Source of the DNA: Desulfobulbaceae bacterium
GTDB taxonomy: Bacteria; Desulfobacterota; Desulfobulbia; Desulfobulbales; UBA5123
DNA: 6,440 nucleotides
NCBI GenBank assembly: GCA_029865195.1
Contig: JAOUHH010000168.1
Span: 1-6,440 of the forward strand
Direction of reading: 5' to 3'
The position numbers and the translations under genes are program-made. The notes beneath the pieces were generated by a model that ran no database searches, had not been told where the DNA came from, and saw nothing but the letters and a program-made list of their open reading frames with translations. Below, piece by piece: positions 5,909 to 6,440 of the stretch (position 1 is the first letter of the stretch; each line of letters opens with the position of its first letter).

Positions 5909-6440
5909 CCGACACCAGGTCGTGGAACAGCGGCCGAAACGCCTTGATCTTGCCGTTCTCCCGGCTGGGATGGACACGGTTGGAGAGCAGGACCACCACC
6001 AGATCCCGGCTGGGGTCGATCCAGAACGAGGTGCCGCTGAAACCGAGATGGCCGACACTGGCTGGATGAAAATGCCTTCCGGCGCTTGAGCCTTGCGGGG
6101 AAGGGGTGTCAAAACCGAGCGCCCAGCAGCTGTCGGGGACCCGTTCATCCTTGCGCAGGAAGGTCTTAAGGTGCCTGTTGGCAAAGGCTGGATGCGTGTC
6201 ACGCTCCTGCCAGCAGTCGAGGAGATGCACCACCAGGCTCACCACCGCGGCCAGATCCCCGAACAGTCCGGCCTGCCCGGCCACCCCGCCCAGCACATGG
6301 GTGTTGTCGTCGCCAACCTCACCCACCAGCACCTTTCCCCGCCAGGGGCACTCCTCGCCGGCGGCCGCTGTTTTTCCCGCCGGCCACGGCTTATCGAGGG
6401 GGCGAAAGAAAAGGTTGTCGGCAAGCGCGAGCGGCCGGTA
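5892..6440 (-). CDS. Beta-lactamase-fold serine hydrolase, C-terminal part only
   Basis: The frame is open from the right window edge to TGA at 5892-5894, giving the last 182 residues; the N-terminal half, with the SxxK nucleophile and YxN motifs, lies outside. Visible family features, in partial-protein numbering, are YRPLALADNLFFRPL (1-15), the glycine-rich VLGGVAGQAGLFGDL (49-63), LGFDTPSP (108-115), and GHLGFSGTSFWIDP (130-143) followed by LVVVLLSNRVHP (147-158). HLG is the third active-site triad, in the place of KTG of true beta-lactamases. This points to the class C-like 'serine hydrolase' group (penicillin-binding-protein or esterase-like enzymes) rather than an antibiotic-resistance enzyme. 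A GTG at 6332 could be mistaken for a start, but matching sequence continues upstream to the edge. Substrate and location cannot be judged without the N-terminus. It is convergent with mtnA. Confidence 0.88.
   Translation of the reverse strand, partial: YRPLALADNLFFRPLDKPWPAGKTAAAGEECPWRGKVLVGEVGDDNTHVLGGVAGQAGLFGDLAAVVSLVVHLLDCWQERDTHPAFANRHLKTFLRKDERVPDSCWALGFDTPSPQGSSAGRHFHPASVGHLGFSGTSFWIDPSRDLVVVLLSNRVHPSRENGKIKAFRPLFHDLVSDTLGV

Noticed and set aside
5892..6332. Serine hydrolase as a complete short gene starting at GTG 6332
   Set aside because: Family-like sequence (YRPLALADNLFFRPL) continues in frame to the window edge, so the gene is truncated by the window and not complete.

Overview
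This is a GC-rich bacterial chromosomal stretch with no mobile-element, phage or CRISPR signature. The gene repertoire suggests a Gram-negative bacterium, most likely of the former Deltaproteobacteria (Desulfobacterota). The pointers are a YHS-domain small membrane protein, a DUF4124-SLT lytic transglycosylase, a diguanylate cyclase carrying a cysteine-rich 'two-CW' module, and a Ub-like/Mut7-C RNase protein. The taxonomic guess is an inference from gene content; no 16S or other marker lies in the window.

Left block (1-2261, all +): a small membrane-anchored YHS protein, a short transaldolase (TalC/FSA family), a periplasmic lytic transglycosylase and the phospholipid synthase PgsA. Transaldolase and transglycosylase are 12 bases apart and PgsA follows after 50 bases, so these three may be co-transcribed. 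A perfect 8-bp hairpin plus T-run at the end of the YHS gene may separate it from them.

Middle (2262-2584): a tRNA-Leu(CAA) gene with encoded CCA, its own near-consensus sigma70 promoter (TTGACA, 17 bp, TATAGT, GC-rich discriminator) and an intrinsic terminator just after the CCA. Nested inverted repeats lie between pgsA and this promoter, and one of them overlaps the -35 box.

Right block (2585-5880, +): a GAF/two-CW/GGDEF diguanylate cyclase, a Ub-Mut7-C RNase-like protein, a very small two-helix membrane-protein ORF broken by one in-frame TGA, and an MtnA-family sugar-phosphate isomerase. Spacings are short (20, 19 and 32 bases), so this looks like one transcription unit. The gene functions (c-di-GMP signalling, RNA metabolism, methylthioribose salvage) do not form an obvious single pathway.

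Right edge: the C-terminal 182 residues of a beta-lactamase-fold serine hydrolase on the minus strand, convergent with mtnA. Both stop codons sit in the loop of a shared inverted repeat. I found no clear new multi-gene system. The points most worth a second look are the TGA-interrupted small membrane ORF, the cysteine-rich sensor insert of the cyclase, and the hairpins that put stop codons in their loops.
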